IMG/VR virus record: IMGVR_UViG_3300040960_000562
Coordinates: 1-55,214 of that record
Strand: one strand, 5' to 3'
Origin: a virus
Length of the DNA stretch: 55,214 bases
The translations under genes were made by a program, and so were the position numbers. Below, piece by piece: positions 16,058-27,600 of this stretch. The notes beneath the pieces were generated by a model. It made no database searches. It was not told where the DNA came from and worked only from the letters and a program-made list of their open reading frames with translations. The first letter of the stretch is position 1; every line of letters starts with the position of its first letter.

Positions 16058-19000
16058 TTATGCTAGGGCAATAGTTCTCAGATCCTTGAATCTTGGAGCT
16101 CTTGCTTCATTTGTTCCACTCATTACGATCTTAACTCTGAAGGCATTAAACTGCTCAAGTTCATCGGCACTAAACTGATACTCAAGGAACTCTCCATCAT
16201 TACTTGAGCGTACAAATGCGTCCGCTCTACCATTATTTAATGTAGAATCGATAACCTTATCACCATAACCATCACCATTAGTATCGGTGAGGTTGTCGTA
16301 ACCAGGGAACAACTCATATGCCTGCTCAACTCCATTAGAGTCTGCTCTAAAGAGTTGATAAAGAACTCTAAAGTCGGCAGATGAGTGGCGATAGGATGAA
16401 ACCAGAACCTTAAGTGAAGTTGCTGGTTGTTGTAGTCTAACAATGCCAGTCGCATAGACGGCACTGTGAGGATCTTCTTGGACTAAGTTGACTCTACCGT
16501 CGTAAGCATAGTCACTTACTGGGTTGTTGAGTCTATTTCTACCGAATACTACAGATGCTGTAGAAACGTTAACAGCAGGTGACAGGTTTGGATCTCCTGT
16601 ACCCATTGTTAGACCAAGTGTGAATGACTTGTTCTTAGGTAGAGATGTTAGTCTTGTAGTCTCGTTAATTTGGGATGCTACAAGTCTTGATGTGGTTAGT
16701 TCGTTTACATTGTTCAGTTCGACAGTTTCATAACCTTGGTCAATGAAGGAAACTTCAGAACCACCAGCACTTGTTCCAGAAACAGTTCTTATTTGAGCGG
16801 AGAGTGAAGTGCTTTCGCCTGGAGTTAGAACACTAAACTGTGGGTCAACTCTATTAAACTGAATATTCTTGGATGCTGAAGCACCATTGCCACCAACAGT
16901 ATTTTCATCGGTGAAGCTCAACTGGTTGTCACCAGAAGTTCTAGAACCGCGACTAATTTGTAGGTGATATGTATCAAAGTCTCTCTTATTCTTGAGAGCA
17001 GTGTCTGATGGTAGATTATGTTGTGTGTTGATTCTGGTTAGCGAAATACCATTTAACTCATAAGGATAAACCTTATCATTGATATTATGCTTCCTTGTCA
17101 GTGAACTGTCAATACCTCTGGTTCCAATGCCAAGAGTTCCAGCGCCACCGCCACCAGCAGTTATAGCATTATAGAAGATAATTTCATTATTAACTTTCAG
17201 GTAACCCTGAGAAGTTGATATACCCTCAAAGGTTGCGAAGAGTGAGGTATTACCAACAGAGATGGTTGTATCACTGATACCAAGTTCCGCATTTAGAGTT
17301 GTTGGGATAGTGTCTGGTTCCAAGTCTGCCAAGACAACAACGTTGTTGTCAGCGTGCATACCATGGTTTGGTTGAGTAACCTCAATAACTCTTCCATCAT
17401 AAAGGTTGCTGATAACAGCAGAGTTGCGAATATCGGTGTTGGCATAAGCAACAGCGGTATTTGTATCACTATAAACGATTAAGTCCTGACCAGCAGTGAA
17501 CTCTTCACCTTGTACATTTGTGAGGAATAGAGTGTCTTTTCCACCAATAGAGTTGACGGAAATCTGAGCGTTCTTACCTTTGGCAACATCTGAGGTAGTA
17601 ATACCAAGAATGTCTCCAACAACATATCCATTTCCAGCAAGGGTGATTGCTGGGTTTCCAGAAACAACACCACTAGCGAAGGTAACAATACCAGTAGCAC
17701 CGCTACCATTACCTGTGATACTGTAGAATGAAACATCTGTAAATGTTCCATCACTGTATCCAGCACCAACTCTGTTGGTAAATGAGGTATCTAACTGACC
17801 ACCAACTTGCTCAATATATCCAGAGATAGCAGAAGCAGATGTGCTGTCACTAACCTTTCTACCAATACCAAGGATAGTATCCATGGCAGTGGTGGTTGTG
17901 ATACCAACCTTCAGTTTTCTTGGTAAAGTCTTGATAGAGTTTTCGTTGAGTTGACCAACGTTTGTATCTCTAGTTCCCAGTGATGGGTTGTAGAAGTATG
18001 CTACACCAGGAGTTGTGGTGAAGCTCGCCTTGTAAAGTTTAAACTTAAGATCTTCGAACTGGTTAGCAGTCCAAATAGTACCATTTTGAGACTTAAAGAG
18101 ACTTCCTCCAACATATTGCTTAGTAGCGATAACGCTTTCAGCATCAGGTAGAGTAGAAGTATTTACGGTCTTTTCACCCATTCTGGCAATCCAGACTTCA
18201 TAAAGATCGGAATATGGTGAAAGTAGAACTACAGCATACTCAGTATCTGCTTCCAGATAAACTGGTGATGGGAACTTAATGTTGGTTGCTACAGAAGCAT
18301 CTCTTGAGGTCTGAATCTCTGATGGGTCGAGAGTAACTCTTGAGTACTCTGTTACAAGGTTCTTGGTAGGAATACCAAGCTCAACAGTTCTGAGTTCGAC
18401 GAACAGTTTTTCACTCTCATCTTTATTGGCAAAGAATACATCAATACCAGTCATGAACGCACCAGTTTCATCAACTGTGAACGACTGGGCTAATGGGTCA
18501 TATCTTTCGACTTCAGTAACTCTCTCAAAGATGTTGATTCTACCAGTGGTTGTGTAGTTTGTCTCAGCACTACTGATAAGTGTGCTTCCTGGAAGTTGCT
18601 CTTCGTTGGTAGCACTTGAGGTCAGTCTGAAAGTCTTAGTTCCAGTGGTAAATCTCAGTGGAGGTGGTGGTGATGCCAGTGGGTTTCTGAAGAACATCGA
18701 ACCGTAGATGTCACCGAAGGTATCGGCAACCAGTCTGATATTAGCAACAGATGCCTGAGCACCACTTGTTTCTCCCAGGAGAACCATTCCAGTAGTCAAG
18801 TATCCATTATACTTACCAAGAACTTCTTCCTGAAGTGCCTCAACATCAACGTTTAGAACTGTTGATGATGCGGAGTAGGAAACTGGCAGTGTGATAGACT
18901 TATTATATGGGTTCAGACTAAATGTAGTTGTTGGGTTTCCACCAGGACCAGTCTTGTGGTTTGGTTGGACAACTCTACATGTGAACAGGTTCGTTCCTCC

Positions 19001-22000
19001 AACATATCCTCTCACAGTTTCACCAACCTGGAATACACCAGATGTCATGGTGATTTCGATAAGTTTTGGAACGATATCCAAACCGCTGGTGCTGTCGAAG
19101 AAGTGATAGTGTCTTGCTAGAGGTCTTAGACCAATAGCCTTAAACAATACGTTTCTTGAGCGGATATGTGGATCTGCTGTAGATGAAGCAAGAACAGTTC
19201 TTGTTCCAACAACTCTAGTAGCACCACCAGAACCACCAACGGTTCTAGTTCCACCATCTCTGACAATGGTTCTTGTCCAACTATCAGTCTTTGGACTTAG
19301 TTCGATAGCACCATTAAACTCAATAACATTAAATGGGTTTACATTCTCAACTCTTGTCGCTAGTGGTTGTTCAATCCAGGACTTTTCAGTATACTTGAGT
19401 GTGATCAAGTCACCAGTCTTTTGGACATTGGAGTCAAGAAGACCTAGATTCTCACTAAAGTTAGCAGTTTCTAAGTTGATTGATGGATCAAGTGCTGGTT
19501 GAGGTGACAGTGAGTGGAAGTCAACAGGTGTGATAAGTTCGTTATCTGAAGTATCAATATCCGCTGTTGTCTGTGCTCTATCCAGTCTTTGGTTATCTTT
19601 AAAGTCATCTACAAAGAAACCAGACTTGAATCTGTCAAGACCATCAACATCTCTGACTTGTAGTGTTTTAGTGTTGAGTTCGAGAAGTGAAAGTGAAGTT
19701 ACAGTTTCTAAGTTCTCAACTCTATCTTCAATCTTTCCAATATCTCTCATCGTATATCTTCTATTATCAACCACAGTGACTACAGCGTCACTGGTGTCAT
19801 AGAGATATGCTGGTAGAGAAATAGTTCCAATCTCCATCGCATCATCACTATTTGATGGTGCTTTTGGATTCTCAGCAGATGCTCCTTTAATAACACTGAA
19901 AGCACCCTCTTTGTTCAGAACTACCTTGTCAATTCTTGGTAGATAGAACTCATATCCAATGAGTGAACTCTCATTTGGAGCAACAACCAGAGTTGGGTTA
20001 ACACCAGCAGTAGCGAATGTTCTGCTGGCAAAGTCAAATGGTGATGCTGTTGTTGATGTGAACTGAGCAACTCTTGGTCTAAAGTCAAGAGTATCTGTTG
20101 CTCTTCTTCCATCACTCATCAATGGAATATCAGTCTTATATCTTTCAGCATTGTATGAGTTTACAGTATACAGGTTTCCAACATCATTGGAAGGAACTGT
20201 ATAGTGGTTAAAGATGATAGTAAGTCTATGTGATGGGACATAGTTATCTTTTGCTCTAACAATTCTGCCGTAATCGTAGAACTGATCTCTAACACCCTTG
20301 TCAAGAGTATATTTGTTGGTAATGTCTTGATAGTTTCCTTCATTTACTGCCTGGACAGTGGAGATGATATTAGACTCACCAAAGGTGGCAACTTCACCAA
20401 CAACAAACTTGTTTGAGTTGAGGTAAACAATCTCAACCTTAGTAGCAGAAGATCTTGTTACGACCTGGGCAATAGCACCGCTAGTAGAACCAACAACTCT
20501 CTCACCAAGAACTGAGTTGGTATTAAGTGCTAGACCCGAAGGGAACTCAATAGAGTCAAGAGTTGGAGCAGACGTGTCATAAGACTCATAGACTGCTAGA
20601 ACTTCTACAACATCTGGGAAGTTGAGGCAAATTTCCTTATCCTGGACTCTTGTGCCATAGTAAGCACTTTCAGTTAGACCACTAATGGCAGTAGATACGC
20701 CAGAAATAGTCTTTGTGATATTGACTTTTTCACTTCTGGTGAAGTTCTTGGTCTTACTTGTGATAGAGTTCTTCTTAACAGTGGTATTAACCGTAACATT
20801 TCCTGACTGGGAAGCAGTTAGACCACTGAAAGTGATAGTTTGACCATTAGAACCAAGTGTAACTTGGTCTGAAGTTAGATCTTCGACAGTTCCATCAGAA
20901 TAGAAGACACCATATCTTTCGGCATCAAACGTCTCAAAGAAGGCACTACTAATACCTGTAGATGAAACGTTAATCGTGAGAGAACCAGTAGCACTTGTTG
21001 TCTGTTGCTTAAGTTGGTTGGACACTAAAAGGTTAGAACCAGCAAGACTTACTGAAGCAATGTTCTCTTCTTCGAGTGGAGCAAACAATCCACCATTGTC
21101 TTCTACTAAAGGAGTAGCAATAGTAAATGTTACATCAGCAGTGCTTCCTGGAAGTCCACCATCACATACACCACTAACATCCTCAACCTGGGCAACAGTC
21201 ATACTGTTGTCTGGGTTTACACTAACAACTCTGTTAAAGGTTTCATCAGCCGTTCCTGGTATCTGATATCTGATGATAGTATCACTCTTGATACCAACAA
21301 AGTTTTTACCTGGACAAGTTACATTACCACCTGTGGTAATTCTAATAGTATCGGCAATACCAAAGTTCTTAGGAAGTTTTCTTTGGAGAACTGAGTCGGC
21401 AATAAAGTCTAGACTCATGTCTGAGTCAATAGAGTCCGAGTTCTGGTAGATAGACTTAACATCCTCAATACCAAAAGTCTGAACTACTCTAATAGATCTA
21501 GAAACCTCACTGGTTCCGTTGATTAGAATTTGTTCACCTTCGATAAACGTTCCAGATGTTTGGATAAGGTTGAGTATAGTGCTTCCACCAGGAGCAGTCT
21601 CAACATAACCAGTAGCACCGCTACTTACACCTTTAATATAAGAACTAGCAGGAACCTGTGTCGTTGTTACAGACTGGTTAAGGGTAATCTTTGTATAAGT
21701 CTGAATATCAAACAGATACAAGTCCCAGTCAGAAGCAGCATTAGAGTAAGTAGCATCAGTTAAACTGAAGGAATAAACTCTTGCTTTACCAATTTCAGTT
21801 CCAGTTGCCGCAGTAGACGATGAACCTCTTCTTTGGTTCTGTAGTCTAACGATATTATTATTGTTATTAACTCCAAGAACAGGAGTTCCCTGAACATTAT
21901 TGACCCTCATTAGAGTGCCAAATTCAAATGGAACTAGAGAAGAAGTGATAGTCTTCTTATCTCTTGGTTTTTCTACATCTAAATTTGTTGTGGAGATAGT

Positions 22001-23101
22001 CTCAATATCATATCCTTTTACATATGCTCTTCCTGGAGATACCTTAACGGTCATCAGATCTTCAGAAGGAGTATTCCCTTGGTCGGTGCTTTGACCTTCA
22101 GAATATACACCACCATTTGAGAGTCCGTTGTTCAGAGACTCATTTACTTCTACACTGAACTCATCTACAGCATAATCTCCAGACTCTTCGAAAGTTCTCT
22201 TAGCAAAGTAGTCTCTGATGAGATTATAACTTGACTTGTTCTGTAGTTTCTTGATCTCACCATTTTCAATTCTGATGAGTTCTACGAAAGTCTTATCATC
22301 GAAGTCTGTTAGGAGTTTCTTAGAAAGTGTTAGAGAGATCTTTAATCTATCAGCACCAGGTGCCGCGTAGTTTGAGTACCCTTTAGCATTATCATACAGT
22401 GAGGTGTCATCCTTGGCGGTTACAATTTCCTCAAGAATGGTTAAACCAACTCTATATGATGAGTCTGCTCTATAAGCATCAAGAACAATTTTATCTTTTT
22501 CTACGTCTACAAAAGTTCCTCTGATGAAGTAAACACCATTGGCAAGACCAACTGCTGTGCCTACTGCAGTAGCATCTTCATCAATAAGAGATGCTACAGT
22601 CTCTCCAGCGTTTACAGTTGTATTTCCGTATGTGAAACCTTCTTCGGTGATAAGAACTTCACCGTCAGTGAATGGAACTACTTCACCAGCATCATTGGCG
22701 TCTAAGTATCTGACAAATAGAGTTAGGTTAGTAATACCCTCAGACTCAGAAACATCGAGCCACTTGTCTACGGTTGCCACAACACCGGACGTTTGACCCC
22801 TCAGTTTCTTGCCGACTAAGTTATTGGCATAAATGTTAACATCAATGCCTAAATGGTCGGCATTGAGTCTTACTGAGTTGTAATTAGCATCAAAGGTTAC
22901 CCCTCCAGGGATAACCATAGAACCTTCCTTAAAGATATGACTTCCAAACGACTCTATCTGATTCTGTAAGATAGACTGGAGAGTTGTTAGTTCTCTCGCC
23001 TGGATTGGATACCCTGGTTTAAATAAAACCCTGTAAAAGTTACTATCCTTATCAAAGTCATCATAGTAAGGGTTTATATTGAGATTCGTTTTCTGTGGCA
23101 T
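16058..23101 (-). CDS. Large baseplate/virion structural protein, DUF4815-like
   Basis: This 2347-residue protein opens with NINPYYDDFDKDSNFYRVLF, KPGYPIQARELTTLQSILQN, QIESFGSHIFKEGSMVIPGG, which I recognise as the DUF4815 N-terminal region of cyanophage structural proteins. Further on are V(K)VSPGRAYVKGYDIET and several SGATGYVE-like motifs, a region of GNGYxxGDxL repeats near 1780-1830, and a conserved C-terminus (YELFPGYDNLTDTNGDGYGD, FRVKIVMSGTNEARAPRFKD, LRTIALA). Gene order puts it where T4 has gp9-gp12, so it probably forms the peripheral baseplate or fiber-attachment part. It follows gp8 by 3 nt. Confidence 0.9.
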   Translation of the reverse strand: MPQKTNLNINPYYDDFDKDSNFYRVLFKPGYPIQARELTTLQSILQNQIESFGSHIFKEGSMVIPGGVTFDANYNSVRLNADHLGIDVNIYANNLVGKKLRGQTSGVVATVDKWLDVSESEGITNLTLFVRYLDANDAGEVVPFTDGEVLITEEGFTYGNTTVNAGETVASLIDEDATAVGTAVGLANGVYFIRGTFVDVEKDKIVLDAYRADSSYRVGLTILEEIVTAKDDTSLYDNAKGYSNYAAPGADRLKISLTLSKKLLTDFDDKTFVELIRIENGEIKKLQNKSSYNLIRDYFAKRTFEESGDYAVDEFSVEVNESLNNGLSNGGVYSEGQSTDQGNTPSEDLMTVKVSPGRAYVKGYDIETISTTNLDVEKPRDKKTITSSLVPFEFGTLMRVNNVQGTPVLGVNNNNNIVRLQNQRRGSSSTAATGTEIGKARVYSFSLTDATYSNAASDWDLYLFDIQTYTKITLNQSVTTTQVPASSYIKGVSSGATGYVETAPGGSTILNLIQTSGTFIEGEQILINGTSEVSRSIRVVQTFGIEDVKSIYQNSDSIDSDMSLDFIADSVLQRKLPKNFGIADTIRITTGGNVTCPGKNFVGIKSDTIIRYQIPGTADETFNRVVSVNPDNSMTVAQVEDVSGVCDGGLPGSTADVTFTIATPLVEDNGGLFAPLEEENIASVSLAGSNLLVSNQLKQQTTSATGSLTINVSSTGISSAFFETFDAERYGVFYSDGTVEDLTSDQVTLGSNGQTITFSGLTASQSGNVTVNTTVKKNSITSKTKNFTRSEKVNITKTISGVSTAISGLTESAYYGTRVQDKEICLNFPDVVEVLAVYESYDTSAPTLDSIEFPSGLALNTNSVLGERVVGSTSGAIAQVVTRSSATKVEIVYLNSNKFVVGEVATFGESNIISTVQAVNEGNYQDITNKYTLDKGVRDQFYDYGRIVRAKDNYVPSHRLTIIFNHYTVPSNDVGNLYTVNSYNAERYKTDIPLMSDGRRATDTLDFRPRVAQFTSTTASPFDFASRTFATAGVNPTLVVAPNESSLIGYEFYLPRIDKVVLNKEGAFSVIKGASAENPKAPSNSDDAMEIGTISLPAYLYDTSDAVVTVVDNRRYTMRDIGKIEDRVENLETVTSLSLLELNTKTLQVRDVDGLDRFKSGFFVDDFKDNQRLDRAQTTADIDTSDNELITPVDFHSLSPQPALDPSINLETANFSENLGLLDSNVQKTGDLITLKYTEKSWIEQPLATRVENVNPFNVIEFNGAIELSPKTDSWTRTIVRDGGTRTVGGSGGATRVVGTRTVLASSTADPHIRSRNVLFKAIGLRPLARHYHFFDSTSGLDIVPKLIEITMTSGVFQVGETVRGYVGGTNLFTCRVVQPNHKTGPGGNPTTTFSLNPYNKSITLPVSYSASSTVLNVDVEALQEEVLGKYNGYLTTGMVLLGETSGAQASVANIRLVADTFGDIYGSMFFRNPLASPPPPLRFTTGTKTFRLTSSATNEEQLPGSTLISSAETNYTTTGRINIFERVTEVERYDPLAQSFTVDETGAFMTGIDVFFANKDESEKLFVELRTVELGIPTKNLVTEYSRVTLDPSEIQTSRDASVATNIKFPSPVYLEADTEYAVVLLSPYSDLYEVWIARMGEKTVNTSTLPDAESVIATKQYVGGSLFKSQNGTIWTANQFEDLKFKLYKASFTTTPGVAYFYNPSLGTRDTNVGQLNENSIKTLPRKLKVGITTTTAMDTILGIGRKVSDSTSASAISGYIEQVGGQLDTSFTNRVGAGYSDGTFTDVSFYSITGNGSGATGIVTFASGVVSGNPAITLAGNGYVVGDILGITTSDVAKGKNAQISVNSIGGKDTLFLTNVQGEEFTAGQDLIVYSDTNTAVAYANTDIRNSAVISNLYDGRVIEVTQPNHGMHADNNVVVLADLEPDTIPTTLNAELGISDTTISVGNTSLFATFEGISTSQGYLKVNNEIIFYNAITAGGGGAGTLGIGTRGIDSSLTRKHNINDKVYPYELNGISLTRINTQHNLPSDTALKNKRDFDTYHLQISRGSRTSGDNQLSFTDENTVGGNGASASKNIQFNRVDPQFSVLTPGESTSLSAQIRTVSGTSAGGSEVSFIDQGYETVELNNVNELTTSRLVASQINETTRLTSLPKNKSFTLGLTMGTGDPNLSPAVNVSTASVVFGRNRLNNPVSDYAYDGRVNLVQEDPHSAVYATGIVRLQQPATSLKVLVSSYRHSSADFRVLYQLFRADSNGVEQAYELFPGYDNLTDTNGDGYGDKVIDSTLNNGRADAFVRSSNDGEFLEYQFSADELEQFNAFRVKIVMSGTNEARAPRFKDLRTIALA

Positions 23102-23104
23102 TTT

Positions 23105-24652
23105 TTAGAATTCCAGGATAATTTTAACGTCTTCTTTTTGTCTAGAATTTCTGGAGATAGCGGGACGATTGTCGATGTAAACAATATCCCCTGACCCTTT
23201 ATTTATCTCAGGATTGGCAACCCCGTTTGTAAACTGAGTCCCAAGTGAGATGAGTTTTGTTCCAGTTGGGTTGGTGCTAATACCAGTAAACCCAGTATCA
23301 ACAGAACCAGAGAAACCTCCAGTCGATGTTACAGCATTTGCGTTTGAGGCAAAGTTATAAAGTTTAGCGTTTGTCGAAACACCAACGTAGTCAGTAGCAT
23401 CAAAAAATGTTTGGTTCAGGAATGAATTTCTATCTTGGAAATACTTTAGAACCTTAGTTTCAGTGTCATATGAAGCAACATATCCCTTGGCAGTGCCACC
23501 AGTAACTGCCTGACTAATCTTAGTTCCAACTGAAACTGTTCCAGTAACAGATGAGAACTTAATAGCACCAAGAGAAGAGAACTGGTTTTCAGTAAATACG
23601 TTAGTTGACCCAATAGATGTTGGGTTCTTTACGATACCTATCTGACCAAATGTAACGTCAGTTGGGAAGTCTCTAGTCGAGTCATCGAATCTGGCATAAA
23701 CTAGAACCTTGTCGGCACCAAGTTCTTTGTAAATGTCATATCCATGTCCCTTTGATGGTGGGATGATGGGGATAAGTTTTGCCTTAGTTGATGAACTTGC
23801 GTTAATAGAACCCAAGTCAACCATACCGTAGGTATAGTCTTTACCACCAGAAGAAACAACTGTATTTGTTACCTTTCCGTTAGCATCAACATCTACAATA
23901 ACTTTTCCACCACTTCCATCACCCAAAATGTTCAGTTCATGAGAACCTTGGGAATATCCAAGACCTTGTAAGTCAATATAAACTTTCTTTATCTGGTTTT
24001 CGTTCGTGTCTGAGTCACCATTATTTCTTACAGCAGAAATCTGAGCGTTAGTGGAAGTTGCCCAGTCACTAGGTAGAGAAATATATTCAGTGGAGTCAAA
24101 CTTGATGATATCGCTTGGGGAAACGGTATAAAGATACTTCCACAGATATCCATCACCACTAACACCTGCCTTAGAAGGTTCTAGGTCAGTGAATGTTGGT
24201 TCGTCAAGAGACGCATTTCCAGAAGTGTTGATTCCAGAAGAACCATTATCAATACAAATATAGACTTTATACTCACTATTCATCACATAATAGTTTGAAT
24301 CATAAAGTCTTGACGACTTTGTAGTTGGTGAAAGATTTGTCAAACTATAGTCATGACGATACATTTCATATTTCGTTCCTCTCGCCCAGTCAATCCTTCT
24401 AATAAGTCTTCTAACATTGGCAGAAGTTACCTTCTTGCCGAAAGACATATTATCACCAATAAAATTCTGATAATCGAAGTTATCAGTGGGATTCGGTGTA
24501 TTGGTATCCCAATCAGTAGTCCTTCCATACCCAACAACTGCTGGGTTGGAAAGACCTACGAAGACATAATATGAGTTAGAAGAATTGGTGACGGAATCTA
24601 CAAAATTTCCCGCGTTTAATATTCTAAACTGATCTGTTACAATTGCCGCCAT
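23105..24652 (-). CDS. gp8: Baseplate wedge protein
   Basis: This 515-residue protein compares with T4 gp8 at 334. N-terminal AAIVTDQFRILNAGNFVDSV, YYVFVGLSNP and RRIDWARGTKYEMYRHDYS follow the order of gp8 landmarks. So do YKVYICIDNGSSGINTSG, PSKAGVSGDGYLWKYLYTVS and FDSTEYISLPSDWATS (T4: RxDWGDTRY ... YRCLD ... GDGYVWEYLFEIP). The family role is to join gp6 and gp7 in the baseplate wedge. The C-terminal half is longer, with Gly-rich and SGGKDY-type repeats. An exact late promoter lies 19 nt upstream. Confidence 0.88.
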   Translation of the reverse strand: MAAIVTDQFRILNAGNFVDSVTNSSNSYYVFVGLSNPAVVGYGRTTDWDTNTPNPTDNFDYQNFIGDNMSFGKKVTSANVRRLIRRIDWARGTKYEMYRHDYSLTNLSPTTKSSRLYDSNYYVMNSEYKVYICIDNGSSGINTSGNASLDEPTFTDLEPSKAGVSGDGYLWKYLYTVSPSDIIKFDSTEYISLPSDWATSTNAQISAVRNNGDSDTNENQIKKVYIDLQGLGYSQGSHELNILGDGSGGKVIVDVDANGKVTNTVVSSGGKDYTYGMVDLGSINASSSTKAKLIPIIPPSKGHGYDIYKELGADKVLVYARFDDSTRDFPTDVTFGQIGIVKNPTSIGSTNVFTENQFSSLGAIKFSSVTGTVSVGTKISQAVTGGTAKGYVASYDTETKVLKYFQDRNSFLNQTFFDATDYVGVSTNAKLYNFASNANAVTSTGGFSGSVDTGFTGISTNPTGTKLISLGTQFTNGVANPEINKGSGDIVYIDNRPAISRNSRQKEDVKIILEF

Positions 24653-24670
24653 CGTAATAGCTTTTTTCTA

Positions 24671-24678
24671 TATTTATA
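24671..24678 (-). promoter_or_regulatory. T4-type late promoter for gp8
   Basis: Exact TATAAATA on the minus strand in the 27-nt gap between the 3953-residue gene and gp8, 18 nt upstream of ATG 24652. Confidence 0.7.
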
Positions 24679-24679
24679 A

Positions 24680-27600
24680 CTATCCTAGATCCTTCCTCAG
24701 GGCACCACCATCTCTTAATCCGTAACCACGTCGTTGGATAGTTGGGAATGTAGAGAGTCCAGAGTCAACAGTCAGACCTGTAACTGCGATAGAAACAGGT
24801 GAAGATGACCTTGAGAACCCAGAAAGTCTACCCCAAGAGAAGTATCCGCGTGGGTCAGTTGCGCTTCCAGAAGTCGAAAGACCAGCAACAGATGTTGTAG
24901 AGAGGATGTTACAAGTAGCAACACCAGTGGTTGATGATGAATGGAAGTCGTTGATAATATAAACGTTATCTAGGAATGATGTTCCAATACCAACAACAGA
25001 AGAGTCAGAACCATTGATAGAAGTTACTCCAGAACCAATGCTTGTGTTAAAGACATAGATTGGATATCCTGCCTGAAGACCAGTGAACGATGAAGCATTC
25101 AGAGTAAACTTGAGTGCGAGAGCATTTCCACCAGTTCCAACGGTTGTTCCAATTCCTGTGACTGTTCCAGCAAAACCAGCAACAGCAGTAATACCAGAAA
25201 GATTCTCAACAGAAACTTTGGGGAATGAGGTGAGAACTTGTGGTGGAGCAGTATGGGTATAACCAAAACCAGCATTTGTGATGCTGAGAGCAGAAATAGA
25301 ACCGTTTGTAATAGTTGCGGTGGCGGTAGCAGTTGTTCCTACGCCAACTCCAACTGCCTTAGGAGCAGAGATCTTAACATCAGTTGAGGCACCAACATAA
25401 CCAGAACCACCACTGGTGATAGTGAAGGAACTGATAGTTCCAGCAGCAGAGACAACTGCGGTTATCGCAGCAGCAACAGGGTCTGTCGTTGTATTGACAA
25501 TAAGACCATTTACACTGGTGATATTAATAGAAGACTCATTTTCTTCATAGTTAAAGAACTGTGCGTCATCTACGAATATTTCAGTTGCTGAAGTCGATAG
25601 GTCACCAATGATCTTTGCTGTTGGATAAACTTGAGACTCGATAGAATCTCTAGACTTGTAGATGAGTTCTCCACCAAGGTTCTTATCTACCTTTTGTTTT
25701 GTCCAACTGAATGGTTTGTAGTTGGCATCATCAATGCCCAGACCACTGTAAATGTTAGTCTCAACTTTGTCTGAAGCATTAATATTGTAGATAGTTCTTG
25801 GATCCTGAAGGAGACTGTTCTCAGTCTTCTGGAGTTGGATGATATCACCAACCTTGATAGTTTCATTGATATCAACGATTATGCTATCAACGTCACGAGT
25901 TCCCATGTAGAAGAAGATATCAATGTTATCATTTGATGTAGGTGCTGTAGTGAAGGTGATAGAAGTTCCACCTTCGAAGTTATAATGGATGTTTGGATCC
26001 TGGAGAACACCATTTACATAGATGAGGAGGAGTGACTCAAGATCAATAGCAGCAGAATCAACATTGTCTGGATCTGTCTCAAAACTTACCAGTTCACCGT
26101 TATAGTTGAGTGGGAATCTCTTTCTGGTTCCATTTTGTAGACTTGCGATAGAGTCGATGTAATCGAGTTGACCAAACTGCCAAGCAGCAAAGTTGTCGTC
26201 GAATACCTCAAGAACTTCGATTTCGAAGTCATTGATAGGTGCTGCCAGGTGTCTGGCAGTTACCAAACCAACTGGTTTAAACTTATCACCCTTTCTGAAT
26301 CCCCAACCAGGTCTTGTGATCTTAAAGTTGGTTACTTCGAAGAGTGTAGAACCGATGCCAACATTGGTTGTAGCAGCGCCAACTTCTACGTTGAGAAGCA
26401 GACCACTTCCAGTGTCAGTAGTTGCTCCAATACCAAGGCGAGAAACGCCAACGACTGATAGATTTTCGTAGTTTGGTTCAGGTATTTCGATGACAGGGTT
26501 AGAACTATAACCAGAACCACCATCACTTACAGTGAAGGATAGTGTTCCACCAGCACCAACAGTAGCAGTGATGGTTGCTGCGTTTCCAGAATGGTTTGGA
26601 TCGGTTACTCCAATAGAAACTGTTCCACGGTATCCAGAACCAACAATGTCAGTAGAACCGAGACCAACTGACTGAATAACTCCACCAGAAACAAATGCTG
26701 TTACAGAAGCACCAACCAGAGGAGCAAAACCAAGACCTTGAGTAGAACCAAGGGAAACGATCAAACCACCTCTTGGCAGTAGGTTCTGGTTTACATCGTA
26801 GTCGGAGATAAAGGTGGCATTATTGACTCCAGTGAACACTACACTAGAAATACCAGCATTTTCGATGAAACTATAGTTACCACCAACGTTATTTGATGTT
26901 GTTGGGGTTTGGAACATGTTATTGATGAATACCAGTCCACTACCAGTCTCAATACCAGTTGTATTTGCTCCACCAACAGTTAGTCTGTAAGTAGCACCAA
27001 TACCAGTGAACTGTCTCGTGATGTTATCATAAATTTGGTTCGTAGAGTAGTCTTGTCTGAGATAGACTCTTCCTCCGAACGTAGACTTAGTATAAGGAAT
27101 GTTACTTTCATCGACCAACTCTTGAGTATTGCCTCTAGGTGCTTCAGTGAAGTGAATCTGACTTCTTGTCATGTTGTAAGAACCCTGATAGAGTCTGAGA
27201 GTTGCTCCATCAGTGTGGGTTGTTGCTAGAGTTCCAACGAAACCTCTTTCAGTCTTGACAACATTAAAAGAACCAGAACCAGTGATAGGTCCAATAGTTG
27301 TTGTTCCAAGTCCAACAGCATCAACTTTCATATATTCATTATCAATCTTGAGAACATCGCCAGGGATGATGGAAGAAATACCAGAGACACCAAAGTATGT
27401 TGCTCCAACAGAGATAGAACCACCATTGTCACTTAGAGTGTGATTAACTGGGGTATATGCCAGAGGAGCTCTTCCAACACCATCAATAGTGATAAGAGAC
27501 TTCTCTAGTTTCTTAAACATTTCGAGAGTGTGTCCATTACCACTTCCAGCAGAACTGAATGTTACCGCAGTTCCAGCATTTGCGTTTGCCCGACTTGTAG